A stretch of 47,838 bases of DNA from JAWXBK01 sp040878185 (GTDB lineage: Bacteria; Pseudomonadota; Alphaproteobacteria; Dongiales; Dongiaceae). Under the pieces are notes generated by a model, which worked only from the letters and a program-made list of their open reading frames with translations, ran no database searches and was not told the origin of the DNA. Below, piece by piece: positions 7,051-16,628 of the stretch. The stretch covers positions 1 to 47,838 of the forward strand of contig JBBDMS010000065.1 in NCBI GenBank assembly GCA_040878185.1. The letters are read 5' to 3'. The position numbers and the translations under genes are program-made. Numbering within the stretch: position 1 is the stretch's first letter; each line of letters opens with the position of its first letter.

Positions 7051-10000
7051 TCAGGTGGGATTGTCGGGCCCCCTCGTTTCCCCCAGTGTCACCGTCACGC
7101 GATGGTCGCCGCCATCGAGCGGGAGGTGCACGCGCCCGTCGACGAGTTCGAGCGGCGCATCGTCGAGCGTCGCCGCCGCGATGCCGCGCGAGATTTGCGC
7201 CGGATTGTCGACGCGGATCTCGTAACGGGTCTCCGGGCGCGTCGCGTTGCCGGAAACCGTTGCCGCACCTGATGGCAGCGCATGGGGCGGCAGCGCCTGG
7301 GGTAGTGCGTCGGCCGGCAGCGTGACGCTCGCCGCGTAGCCGGGCCAGGCGCGCGGGATGCAGGGATCGACGATCAGCGTCGCACCCTCGCGACGGATGC
7401 CGAGCAGGTCCTCGATGCCGGCGCGATACATCAGACCGGCCGAGCCGGTATACCAGCTCCAGCCGCCGCGGCCGCGATGCGGCGGCGCCGAATAGACATC
7501 GGCCGAAAGCACATAGGGCTCGACGCGATAGCGCTCCATGCCCTCGGCGTTGCGCGCATGGTTGATCGGGTTGGCGAGATCGAGCAGCGCTGCGGCCTTG
7601 TCGCCGTCGCCCATCTGCGCGAAGGCGGCGGCCGCCCACATCACCGCATGATTGTATTGCCCGCCATTCTCGCGCACGCCCGGCGGATAGCCGCGGATAT
7701 AGCCGGGATCGAGCGCGGTTTTGTCGAAGGGCGGCACGAACAGTGCCGCGATGCGGTCGTCGTAATCGACCAGGTGCTTTTCGAGCGAGGCCATCGCGAT
7801 CGCGGCGCGCGTCGGATCGCCGGCTTTTGACAACACCGACCAGCTCTGCGCGATCGAATCGATCCTGCAGGCCTCCGACGTTTTCGAACCGAGCCAGGTC
7901 CCGTCGTCGAAGGTCGCGCGGCGATACCATTCGCCGTCCCACGCCTCCTTCTCGATCGCCTTGCGCAGCACTTCGGCATGGGCGCGCCACAGCCCGGCAC
8001 GGCCCGGATCGCGCGTTTCGGCCAGGGCCGCGAACAGGTCGAGCGTGCGCAACAAAAGCCAGGCGAGCCACACGCTTTCGCCGCGACCGCGCAGGCCGAC
8101 GCGGTTCATGCTGTCGTTCCAGTCGCCGCCACCGATCAGCGGCAGGCCATGATCGCCGGCGAGAATGAGTACATGGTCGAGCGCGCGTGCGCAGTGCCGG
8201 AAGAGCGACGCCGGCTCGTCGCCGATCATCGGCTGGAAGAACGCGTCCTGTTCGCCGGGCTCGAGCATTGGCCCTTCGAGGAACGGCACGATCTCGTCGA
8301 GGATCGCCTCGTCGCCCGATACCTGGATATAGGTCGCGGTCGCGAAGCCGAGCCAGACGCGATCGTCGGAAATGCGCGTGCGCACGCCCTGCCCGGAATG
8401 CGGCAGCCACCAATGCTGCACGTCGCCCTCGACGAACTGCCGCTGTGCCGCGCGCAGGATATGGCGCCGCGTTTCCGCCGGCCGCGCGAAGGTCAGCGAC
8501 ATGCCGTCCTGCAGCTGGTCGCGAAAGCCGTAGGCGCCGCTCGCCTGATAGAAGGCAGAGCGCGCCCACAGCCGGCAGGCGAGCGTCTGATAGAGCAGCC
8601 AGCCGTTCAGCATGATGTCGAGCGCGCGGTCGGGTGTTTTCACCTGCACGGCGCCGAGCACGGTCCGCCAGCGATCGGTGACTTCGTCGAGCACGTCATC
8701 GAGATCGGCCTTGCGATAACGCTCGATCAGGGCTGCCGCCCGATCCGCCGATCCGGCCTCGCCGAGCAGCCACAGGATTTCGATCTTTTCGCCGGGCGCA
8801 AGCTCGACAACCCGCTGCATCGCGCTGCAGGGATCGAGCCCGGCGCCGATCGCACCCGACAGCGTGCGGTTCTCGACCAGGGATGCCGGCGCCGTCGTCG
8901 TGCCGTTGCGGCCGAGGAACTCGGTCCGGTCCGCCGTCCAGCCCGTCTGCTTTCCGGCAAGATCGGAGAAGGCGACGCGGCCGGGAAAGGCCATGCTCCA
9001 GGGATTGCGCGCGACCATCGCGCCGGTGCGCGCATCGATGCCGGTCACGATGAACGGTGCCGTGGCGGCGCGCTGGGCGCCGAGCACCCATTCCGCATAG
9101 GCGGTGACCGAAAGGCGCCGGATATCGCTCGAGAGATTCTCGAGCGTGAGGCGTGCGATGCGCAACGGATCGGCGAGCGGCACATATAGCAGCAGGTCGC
9201 TCGCGATGCCGTGCGCCTCGTGCTCGAAGCGGCTGTAGCCGAAACCGTGCCGCGCGACATAGCGCCCGCCGCCGCGGATCGGCTGCGCGGTCGCGCTCCA
9301 CAACGCGCCGGTCGCTTCGTCGCGGATATAGAGCGCCTCGCCCGCCGGATCGCCGACCGGATCGTTCGACCAGGGCGTGAGCTGGTTCTCGCGGCTGCTC
9401 TCGGCCCAGCTATAGCCGCTGCCGTCCGCCGAAACCTGGAAGCCAAAGCCCGGATTCGAGACGACATTGATCCACGGCGCCGGCGTGGTGCGGCCGCCCT
9501 CGAGCACCGCGACATATTCGCTGCCGTCCTTGTCGAAACCGCCGATGCCGTTGAAGAACTCGAGTTCGGGCAGATCCGGTTCGAGCGGCGGCGGCAAAGC
9601 CGGCAGCGCCAGCGGCACCGGCTTCGCCACCGCATCGGTCTCGCGGCGCAGCGGCACCAGCGGCAGGCGCGCGAGCTGGTCGGCGATCAGCCCGCGATGC
9701 GCGACCAGCGCAACGCGCGCGACCGACTGCAGCAGCGTGCGCGTTTCGAAATCCATCAGATCGGCGCGCAGCGTATAGACCGAGCCCTTGGCATGCTCGC
9801 CGCCAAGCCGCGGCCGCGACTGGCTGCTGCGCACCGCGGTCTCGATCGCGATCTGCAATTCCTGCGTATAGGACGAGGCGCGCTCGTTGACGATGACCAG
9901 ATCGACCCCGAGGCCTTTTATGCGCCAGTATTCGAGCGCGCGCAGCAACTGGCGCACCTGGCCGATGTCCTCGATATCGTCGATCCGCAGCAGCACGATC

Positions 10001-13000
10001 GGCAGATCGCCCGAGATCGCCAGCGGCCACAGCCGCGACTGCACGTTGGCGCCGCGCACGATCGCATCCGGCGGCGCGCGGAAGCGCAGATCCGAATAGA
10101 GAATCGGGGCCGCCAGCCGCTGATAGTCCGCCGCCTCGCGCGCATCGATATCGAGATAACGAAGCTGTACCTGGGCCTGCGTCCAGGCGAGCGTACGCGC
10201 CCGATTGAAGGCGCTGCGATCGTTATGCTTGTCGATCAGATCGAGCAGTTCAGTCCGCGAGGCGGCGACGATGGTCCAGAAGGCGATGCGCACGACCTTG
10301 CCGGGCGCGACGCGCACGCGATGGCGCAGCGCGAAGACCGGATCGAGCACCGTACCGACGCTGCCGCTGAGCGGCCTTCCGTCGACGATCGTGACCGCGG
10401 TCTCGACGGTATGGCCGCGGCCGAGGAAGCGCGCGCGGTCGGTCTCGTATTGCATCGGGCCGATACGCTCGCCCTCGACGACAGTGAAATGCGCTGCCCA
10501 GAACTGCGGCTCGTCGGGCGAACGCAACCGCCGCGTTGCAATGATCGCGTCGAACGCCGGGAGAAACTCGGTCTCCACGAACATCTTGCTGAAGACCGGA
10601 TGTGCGTGATCGGAAGCCGGCGGTGCCAGCACCAGCTCGGCATAGGACGTCACCTCGATCTCGCGCGGCCGCCGTCCGCTGTTGGTCAGCGACAGGCGCC
10701 GAACCTCGCCGTCGGCCTCGTCCGACACCACCACTTCCATCGCCGTGGTCAGATTGCCGTCGCGCCGGACGAATTCCGCGTGATCCTCGCCGAACATGAC
10801 CTCGCTCTGATCGGCGGTGGCGCCGATCCGCTGCGCGCCCGGCGACCAGAGATGTCCGCGCTGCACGTCGCGCAGAAAGATGAGAGAACCCCAATCGTCG
10901 CGGGTCGGATCCTCGCGCCAGCGCGTCACCGCGATGTCGCGCCACCGGCTGTAGCCGCTGCCGGTCGCCGTCAGCATCACGGCATAGCGGCCGTTCGACA
11001 GCAGATGCGTGACCGGCGCGCCCTCGACCGGCCCGGTGAGACGCCTGAGTGTCGGCACCACGTTCAGACTGTCGATCGCCGAGACATGCACCTCGTCGAC
11101 GCGCGGTCGCGCCACGGCGACGTCGCGCGGCATGCGTTCCTGCAGCAGGAGTTCGCTCGCCTGGATCATCGGTTCACGGTGGAACCGGCTGCGCATCTGC
11201 CCATCCAGCAGCGCATTGGCGATCGCGACGATGGTCATGCCCTGGTGATGCGCCATGTAGGTGCGAACGATCGCCACCTCGGCGCCTTCGGGCAGGCGCG
11301 ACGGCGTGAAATCGATCGCCTCGTAGAAGCCGTAGCGGCCGCGCGCACCGATCCCGGCAAGGCGATCGAAGTTCCGCATCGCGCCGAGCGGATCGACCAT
11401 CGCGGCGAGGCCCGTCGCATAGGGCGCGATCACCACGTCTTCCGACAACCCCCGCTTCAGCCCAAGACCGGGGACACCGAAATTCGCGTACTGATAGGTG
11501 AATTCCTTGTCGCGCGCGTTATAGGCCGATTCCGACATGCCCCAGGGCACCCCGATCGAGCGGGCGTAGGATTGCTGGCGGCCAACGACCAGCCGGTTGG
11601 TCTGTTCGAGCAGGCTGCCGACCGGCGCCCGCATCACCAGCGAGGGCATCAGATACTCGAACATCGAACCCGACCAGGAGATCAGCGCCGAGGCGGTGCC
11701 GACCGGCGTCGCGGCGCGACCGAGATGCAGCCAGTGCCGTGTCGGCGCATCGCCCTTGGCGATGGCGAACAGGCTCGCCAGCCGCGCTTCCGAGGCGAGC
11801 AGGTCGTAACAGCTCGGATCGAGGCCGTTCTCGCCGAGCGAGAAGCCGAGCGACAGCAGCTTGCGATCGGGATCGATCAGGAACGCGAAATCCATGCCGA
11901 AGGCCATCGCGCGCGCCGTATCGGCGAGCGCACGGAGCCGCCCGTACAGTATACGCGGCGCCTCGGCGAACTGTTCGCGATCGCGCTCTCGTTCGACCGC
12001 CAGCCGGCGCATCGCTTCGAGCCAGTAAAGAAGATCGCTGGCCATATCCTCGTCGATCCCTTCGACGAGGCGCCACGCGATGCCAATTGCATTGTCGATC
12101 CGCCGCATCAGGTCGTTCGGCAAATTTTCGCGTGTCGACGCCGCTTCGAGGCGCGCGCCAATCTCGTCGAGCGCGGCGCGAAGTGCGCGCGCATTCTCCT
12201 CCGGCCGCGCGGGCAGCGCCTCGAACGCCTCGCGCGCGAGACGCAGGTTGTCGGCCATGCCGGGTGCGGCATCCCACGGCGGTGGCGCATCCATCCATTC
12301 CTCGCAGGCATTCGCGATAACGATCAGATGGCCGGCGAGATTGCCGCTGTCGACGGACGAGATATAGCCGGGCCCCAGTACCTGCATCTCGCGCGTCGCA
12401 TACCAGTTGTAGAAATGACCCTTGAAGCGCGGCAGTTTCAACATCGTCGCTAAGGTCGCCTCGAGCCGGTCGAGCGTCGCCATCGTTCCGGTCCAGCCGA
12501 AATCGCGCGCGGCAATCGCCGACAGCAAATAGAGCCCCATGTTTGTCGGCGAGGTGCGGCGCGCGACGATCGGAGCCGGGTCTTCCTGGAAATTGTCCGG
12601 CGGCAGCATATGATCGTCCGCCGTCACGAAAGTTTCGAAGAAGCGCCAGGTGCGCCGCGCGACCAGGCGAAGATCCTGTGCATCGGATTCCCGGATCAGA
12701 AGCTGCTGCGGCACGGCAGCCGAGCGGCTCGCCCGGAAGGCCAGCGCCGGCGCCGCGAGCCAGAGCAGCGCAAAGAGCAGGATCAGCGAAGACGAGCCCG
12801 GCATCGCGGCAAGCGTCGCGCCCGCGACCGCCAGCGCGAGCAGCGTGCCGCCGGCCATCTCGCGATAGAAGCCGAAGAAGGTCGGTACCGGCATGCGCTT
12901 GGCCTGTGCCGCCGTCGTCCATTCGAGCAGATGGCGGCGCGTCACGAACAGCCGCAGCAGCGTGCGCAGGATCGCATCGCCCATGCGCCAGGCCTGGTCC

Positions 13001-15678
13001 GGCATGAAGGCCAGCGTCAGCAGGACGCGCGCCGTGGCCCGATGCAGATCGGTGGCGAGCCGGCCGACATGATGGCGCAGCAGGGTGCCGGGCCGCTGCG
13101 GCAGCACCGAGAAGAGTACCGGCAGCAGCGCCGGAATCGCGATCGCCGTGAGCACGAGCAGCGTCCCCGCGACCGCAAGCGGCTTCGGCAGCAGCCAGCA
13201 AAGCGCGAGTGCAATCAGGCTCGACGGTGCCAGCAGCGAGCGGCGCAAATTGTCGAGCATCTTGGCGCGGCCGATCGGCGGCACATCACGGCTGCGCCGA
13301 CCGATTACCCAAGGCAGCAGCTGCCAGTCGCCGCGCGTCCAGCGATGCTGGCGCTTTCCGGCAACATCGTAGCGCGAGGGGAACTCCTCGATCACCTCGA
13401 CGTCGGAGGCGAGGCCGGCGCGGGCGAAGATGCCCTCGAACAGATCGTGGCTGAGCAGCGCATTTTCCGGAACGCGGCCATCGAGCGCCGCCTCGAACGC
13501 ATCCACGTCGTAGATGCCCTTGCCGATATAGGACCCTTCGCCGAACAGATCCTGGTAGACATCCGACACGGCCGATGCATAGGGATCGATGCCACCGGGC
13601 CCGGTGAAGATGTCGAGATAGTACGACCCTTGCTGCCCGACCGGCAGCGAGGGCGTAACGCGCGGCTGCAGGATCGCATAACCGTCGACAACGCGGCGCT
13701 CCGTTTCGCTGAAGTTCGGCCGGTTCAGCGGATGCGCCATCTTGCCGATCAACCGGGCAGCCGCATCGCGCGGCAGGCGCGTGTCGCCATCGAGCGTGAT
13801 GACGTAACGCACGTCGCGCGGCAGTTGCGGAATATAGTTCGGAACGGATACGAACGTCGTGTCGCGCGCGCCGCGCAGCAGCCGGTTGAGTTCATGCAGC
13901 TTGCCGCGCTTGCGCTCCCAGCCCATCCATCTGCTCTCGCCCGGATTGAACACCCGGCGGCGATAGAGCAGCAGAAACCGGTCGCCGCCCGGACCCGGAC
14001 CGTATTGGTTGTTCAATCGCGCGATCGCATCGGCGGCGACCGCGAGGAACCGTGCATCGTCGGGCAGAACCTCGCGATCGGCATCGGCCCCGTCGAGCAG
14101 CAGCGCATAGGTGATGTCCCCGCCGGCGCTGGCCAGATGATGAACCTCGAGCCGTTCGATCTGTTCGAGCAGCTCGGCCTCGTCGGCGAGCAGCGCCGGC
14201 ACCGCAACCAGAGTCCGCAGCGACGAGGGAACGCCCTTCGCAAGATCGAGGCCGGGCAGGATGCGCGCCCCGGCGCTCATGGTGATCGCGCGATTGACCA
14301 GCGTCGTCGCAACATCGCTCGCCGGCAGGAACGCGAACAGCGCAAACAGCAGCAGCCAGCCGATCCCGGCACCGCCCAGCACATAGAACGCAAGCCCCAG
14401 CAGGATCGCCGCGACGAGAAGCGTCACGCCGATATAGCCGCCGATGCCGACACGCATGTTCCAGCGGCCGAGCCGCATCTGCCGGGGCGGGCGGAAACCG
14501 ATGGCGCTTTCGAGTGCGCCGCGGCCGCCACCGATCAGGTAATGGCCGGGATCGCCGACCCGTTCTGCTTCGACGGCATCCGGCGCATCGACCGCCGCGA
14601 TCCGGGCCGCCTCCAGCGCGTGGTCGACGATATCCAGCTCGGACAGTTGCGACCCGCGGGCCAGCAGTTCGATCGCGCTGCGATACATGTTGCGTGTCGG
14701 GAAATCCATCGACGCGAAAGCGCCGGCCGCGCGCAGGCGAGCGTCGACCAGGCTGATGCTCTCGAGCATTTCGGCCCAGTCGATGTCGGCAATCGCGCGC
14801 ATACTGGTGATGACGTTGCGCACACTGACATTCGACGCGCCCTGGCGATGCTGCTCGTTTTGCACCACTTCGTCGATCGACATGCCCTGGCGTGCGAGAC
14901 GGTCTTCGAGCCATCCCAGCGCCGGCGTCGTTCGCGGGTCGAGATCGCGCAGCCTCTTGGCGAGCTGGGCCGCGAAGTTCAGGGAGAGCGGACGGAGCGA
15001 ACGTGCGGCGATATCCGCATCGGGCGCCGAACCGGCGTCACCGGGGCGGAGCATGCGGTCAGCCAGCGCATTGGCGTCGACGCGCTCTTCCTGTCCGACC
15101 CGGATCTGGACAACCAGCCGGCGCAGATTCTCGACCAGCGCGATGCGCAGCGTGATCGCAACCGCCCACAATTCGCCAATGGTGAGCGGCTGGACCCGCT
15201 GATAGGCGGCGATGAACCGGCGCAGCGCTTGCGGATCGAGATGGCTGTCGGTATGGGCAACGAAGGCCCAGGCGATGCCGAACACCCGCGGATAACCGGC
15301 GAACGGCCCGTCGGCGAGTTTCGGAAGCTGGCGGTAATAGCCCGGCGGAAGATCGTCGCGAACTTCGCGGACCTGTTCCTCGACGATGTGATAATTGTCG
15401 AGCAGCCACTCCGCGGCCGGCACCATACCGCGCCCGCTTTCGAGTTCGGCCGCGCTGGCGCGGTAGGCTGCGAGCAGGACGGCGGCATTTTCATCGAGCC
15501 TGCGATGCAGCGAGAGCACGCGCGGCGGATCGGCCGTCACCGGCTGGGCAGCCGCAAGGCTCTCGGCGTGCTGCTCCAGCCGCTCGACGCTGAACAGCTC
15601 GTCCCGCACCGGCGCCCCGTCGTTCCAGGGCGGCATGGCGGTGCGATGCCCGAGCGTGAAACGGCGGACGAGGCTCAT
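7051..15678 (-). CDS. ndvB: Cyclic beta-1,2-glucan synthase
   Basis: A 2875-residue membrane enzyme, the usual size for NdvB/Cgs. It makes periplasmic cyclic beta-1,2-glucans, which act in hypo-osmotic adaptation and host interaction. Membrane segments are visible at about residues 410-470 (GGYIGVTLLVAAILLGLAFY) and in clusters around 800-850 and 930-990. The family-84 glycosyltransferase domain lies between, with YVITLDGDTRLPRDAA (about residue 628, a DxD-type motif) and RQHRWTRGDWQLLPW (about 780). The C-terminal third is a GH94-type phosphorylase domain that sets ring size, with the catalytic Asp region GGDWNDSMNRVG near residue 2520. The long middle part carries two beta-sandwich (glycosyl-hydrolase-like) repeats. 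The frame is intact. Two antisense open frames longer than 1000 codons on the plus strand are shadows. Confidence 0.97.
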   Translation of the reverse strand: MSLVRRFTLGHRTAMPPWNDGAPVRDELFSVERLEQHAESLAAAQPVTADPPRVLSLHRRLDENAAVLLAAYRASAAELESGRGMVPAAEWLLDNYHIVEEQVREVRDDLPPGYYRQLPKLADGPFAGYPRVFGIAWAFVAHTDSHLDPQALRRFIAAYQRVQPLTIGELWAVAITLRIALVENLRRLVVQIRVGQEERVDANALADRMLRPGDAGSAPDADIAARSLRPLSLNFAAQLAKRLRDLDPRTTPALGWLEDRLARQGMSIDEVVQNEQHRQGASNVSVRNVITSMRAIADIDWAEMLESISLVDARLRAAGAFASMDFPTRNMYRSAIELLARGSQLSELDIVDHALEAARIAAVDAPDAVEAERVGDPGHYLIGGGRGALESAIGFRPPRQMRLGRWNMRVGIGGYIGVTLLVAAILLGLAFYVLGGAGIGWLLLFALFAFLPASDVATTLVNRAITMSAGARILPGLDLAKGVPSSLRTLVAVPALLADEAELLEQIERLEVHHLASAGGDITYALLLDGADADREVLPDDARFLAVAADAIARLNNQYGPGPGGDRFLLLYRRRVFNPGESRWMGWERKRGKLHELNRLLRGARDTTFVSVPNYIPQLPRDVRYVITLDGDTRLPRDAAARLIGKMAHPLNRPNFSETERRVVDGYAILQPRVTPSLPVGQQGSYYLDIFTGPGGIDPYASAVSDVYQDLFGEGSYIGKGIYDVDAFEAALDGRVPENALLSHDLFEGIFARAGLASDVEVIEEFPSRYDVAGKRQHRWTRGDWQLLPWVIGRRSRDVPPIGRAKMLDNLRRSLLAPSSLIALALCWLLPKPLAVAGTLLVLTAIAIPALLPVLFSVLPQRPGTLLRHHVGRLATDLHRATARVLLTLAFMPDQAWRMGDAILRTLLRLFVTRRHLLEWTTAAQAKRMPVPTFFGFYREMAGGTLLALAVAGATLAAMPGSSSLILLFALLWLAAPALAFRASRSAAVPQQLLIRESDAQDLRLVARRTWRFFETFVTADDHMLPPDNFQEDPAPIVARRTSPTNMGLYLLSAIAARDFGWTGTMATLDRLEATLATMLKLPRFKGHFYNWYATREMQVLGPGYISSVDSGNLAGHLIVIANACEEWMDAPPPWDAAPGMADNLRLAREAFEALPARPEENARALRAALDEIGARLEAASTRENLPNDLMRRIDNAIGIAWRLVEGIDEDMASDLLYWLEAMRRLAVERERDREQFAEAPRILYGRLRALADTARAMAFGMDFAFLIDPDRKLLSLGFSLGENGLDPSCYDLLASEARLASLFAIAKGDAPTRHWLHLGRAATPVGTASALISWSGSMFEYLMPSLVMRAPVGSLLEQTNRLVVGRQQSYARSIGVPWGMSESAYNARDKEFTYQYANFGVPGLGLKRGLSEDVVIAPYATGLAAMVDPLGAMRNFDRLAGIGARGRYGFYEAIDFTPSRLPEGAEVAIVRTYMAHHQGMTIVAIANALLDGQMRSRFHREPMIQASELLLQERMPRDVAVARPRVDEVHVSAIDSLNVVPTLRRLTGPVEGAPVTHLLSNGRYAVMLTATGSGYSRWRDIAVTRWREDPTRDDWGSLIFLRDVQRGHLWSPGAQRIGATADQSEVMFGEDHAEFVRRDGNLTTAMEVVVSDEADGEVRRLSLTNSGRRPREIEVTSYAELVLAPPASDHAHPVFSKMFVETEFLPAFDAIIATRRLRSPDEPQFWAAHFTVVEGERIGPMQYETDRARFLGRGHTVETAVTIVDGRPLSGSVGTVLDPVFALRHRVRVAPGKVVRIAFWTIVAASRTELLDLIDKHNDRSAFNRARTLAWTQAQVQLRYLDIDAREAADYQRLAAPILYSDLRFRAPPDAIVRGANVQSRLWPLAISGDLPIVLLRIDDIEDIGQVRQLLRALEYWRIKGLGVDLVIVNERASSYTQELQIAIETAVRSSQSRPRLGGEHAKGSVYTLRADLMDFETRTLLQSVARVALVAHRGLIADQLARLPLVPLRRETDAVAKPVPLALPALPPPLEPDLPELEFFNGIGGFDKDGSEYVAVLEGGRTTPAPWINVVSNPGFGFQVSADGSGYSWAESSRENQLTPWSNDPVGDPAGEALYIRDEATGALWSATAQPIRGGGRYVARHGFGYSRFEHEAHGIASDLLLYVPLADPLRIARLTLENLSSDIRRLSVTAYAEWVLGAQRAATAPFIVTGIDARTGAMVARNPWSMAFPGRVAFSDLAGKQTGWTADRTEFLGRNGTTTAPASLVENRTLSGAIGAGLDPCSAMQRVVELAPGEKIEILWLLGEAGSADRAAALIERYRKADLDDVLDEVTDRWRTVLGAVQVKTPDRALDIMLNGWLLYQTLACRLWARSAFYQASGAYGFRDQLQDGMSLTFARPAETRRHILRAAQRQFVEGDVQHWWLPHSGQGVRTRISDDRVWLGFATATYIQVSGDEAILDEIVPFLEGPMLEPGEQDAFFQPMIGDEPASLFRHCARALDHVLILAGDHGLPLIGGGDWNDSMNRVGLRGRGESVWLAWLLLRTLDLFAALAETRDPGRAGLWRAHAEVLRKAIEKEAWDGEWYRRATFDDGTWLGSKTSEACRIDSIAQSWSVLSKAGDPTRAAIAMASLEKHLVDYDDRIAALFVPPFDKTALDPGYIRGYPPGVRENGGQYNHAVMWAAAAFAQMGDGDKAAALLDLANPINHARNAEGMERYRVEPYVLSADVYSAPPHRGRGGWSWYTGSAGLMYRAGIEDLLGIRREGATLIVDPCIPRAWPGYAASVTLPADALPQALPPHALPSGAATVSGNATRPETRYEIRVDNPAQISRGIAAATLDDAPLELVDGRVHLPLDGGDHRVTVTLGETRGPDNPT

Positions 15679-15934
15679 GAGCGCCTTTCGAAATAGCGAT
15701 GCTCGCGACAGGCGCCGCGTCGCTGAGACTCTATTTGAGGAGCCGGCCGCCCTTTTCCAAGGCTCCCGGCCGATATTGCTTCCCGTTGCCGGATTTCACG
15801 ATAGCGCGGCCAGTCAGCCTTGGCTCCTTTTCCTGGCAGCCACCGCCAAAGGCCGGCGATAAAAAGCAGGTGGACCGCGTCAGAGCTCCAATGTACCCGT
15901 TTTTCTCACCGGCGCGCAGCGAAACGATTACAGG

Positions 15935-16528
15935 CTAGAAACCGCCCACCATGTCGCCCGCACTTGCGAGGCCGACGCGCTCATGTGCGGGAGGTGTCGT
16001 CGGGCCACCCTGCGAGACGAGGTTGCCGGTCGGCGTCGCCTTGATCGACATATCATACGGCGTTTTGATCGGCTCATAGGCTGCCTGGTGTTGGGTATCG
16101 CCGACGACATGCCAGACGTCGTGATGGTCGTCGCCGTTGATCTCGCCGCCGCGTGTATCCTGGATGAACGTATAAAGTGGCTGGCCGCTATGGGCCCATT
16201 GCCGCGTTCCGTCGCTGCGCGTGAACAAGGTGAAATCGCCGGTCGGCATGGATGCCGCATGGCCGAGGAAGGGCGGCCAATTTTCGGCACACTCGCCGTA
16301 GCAGTTCGATTTGTTGCGATAGTCGCGGTCGTAAGTATAGAGCGTCAGGCCGCGGCTCGTAGCCAGAATGTCACCGTTGCTGGTCGGTGTCGTACTGAAC
16401 GAGGCGTTGTACGATTCTGAAACGGGCCGCGACGATTGCTGCTCCATGCTGTGCGTTGAACAGGCTGCGAGCAGCGCAAAGCTCGAGATCGCGGCCAGTT
16501 GGCGCCATGATTTGGGGATGGTTGTCAT
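15935..16528 (-). CDS. COG4315-type secreted lipoprotein
   Basis: A 197-residue lipoprotein. The signal peptide ends in a lipobox LLAAC (Cys 23). One PF03640-type unit follows: RGLTLYTYDRDYRNKSNCYG with the Yx[FWY]xxD motif, two conserved cysteines (CYGECAEN), GTRQWAHSGQPLYTF and VWHVV. The family is widespread in periplasmic or outer-membrane lipoproteins of unknown function, often in stress-linked loci. The tail after about residue 150 is low in recognisable structure. AAGGGA lies 8 bases before the ATG. The neighbouring upstream gene encodes three units of the same domain, so the pair is probably related by duplication. Confidence 0.85.
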   Translation of the reverse strand: MTTIPKSWRQLAAISSFALLAACSTHSMEQQSSRPVSESYNASFSTTPTSNGDILATSRGLTLYTYDRDYRNKSNCYGECAENWPPFLGHAASMPTGDFTLFTRSDGTRQWAHSGQPLYTFIQDTRGGEINGDDHHDVWHVVGDTQHQAAYEPIKTPYDMSIKATPTGNLVSQGGPTTPPAHERVGLASAGDMVGGF

Positions 16529-16628
16529 GGGAGTGTCCCTTGTTTGTTGAATCGCGAAGCATCGATCAACCAGGCGAGCCTGGCGCCGACCATCGGTCGC
16601 ACGCCAGGCATCGCCAATCGATTTGGTG

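Noticed and set aside
6287..8569. A 760-codon fusion of ndvB antisense-frame sequence to the flavodoxin-like protein
   Set aside because: Only the part from 7033 is protein-like. The upstream part is an out-of-frame reading of ndvB.
9211..12453. Plus-strand open frame of 1080 codons inside ndvB
   Set aside because: It is antisense to the intact cyclic glucan synthase, is rich in Arg/His/Ala with no domain, and arises from high-GC codon bias. A second one at 12610-15696 is the same case.
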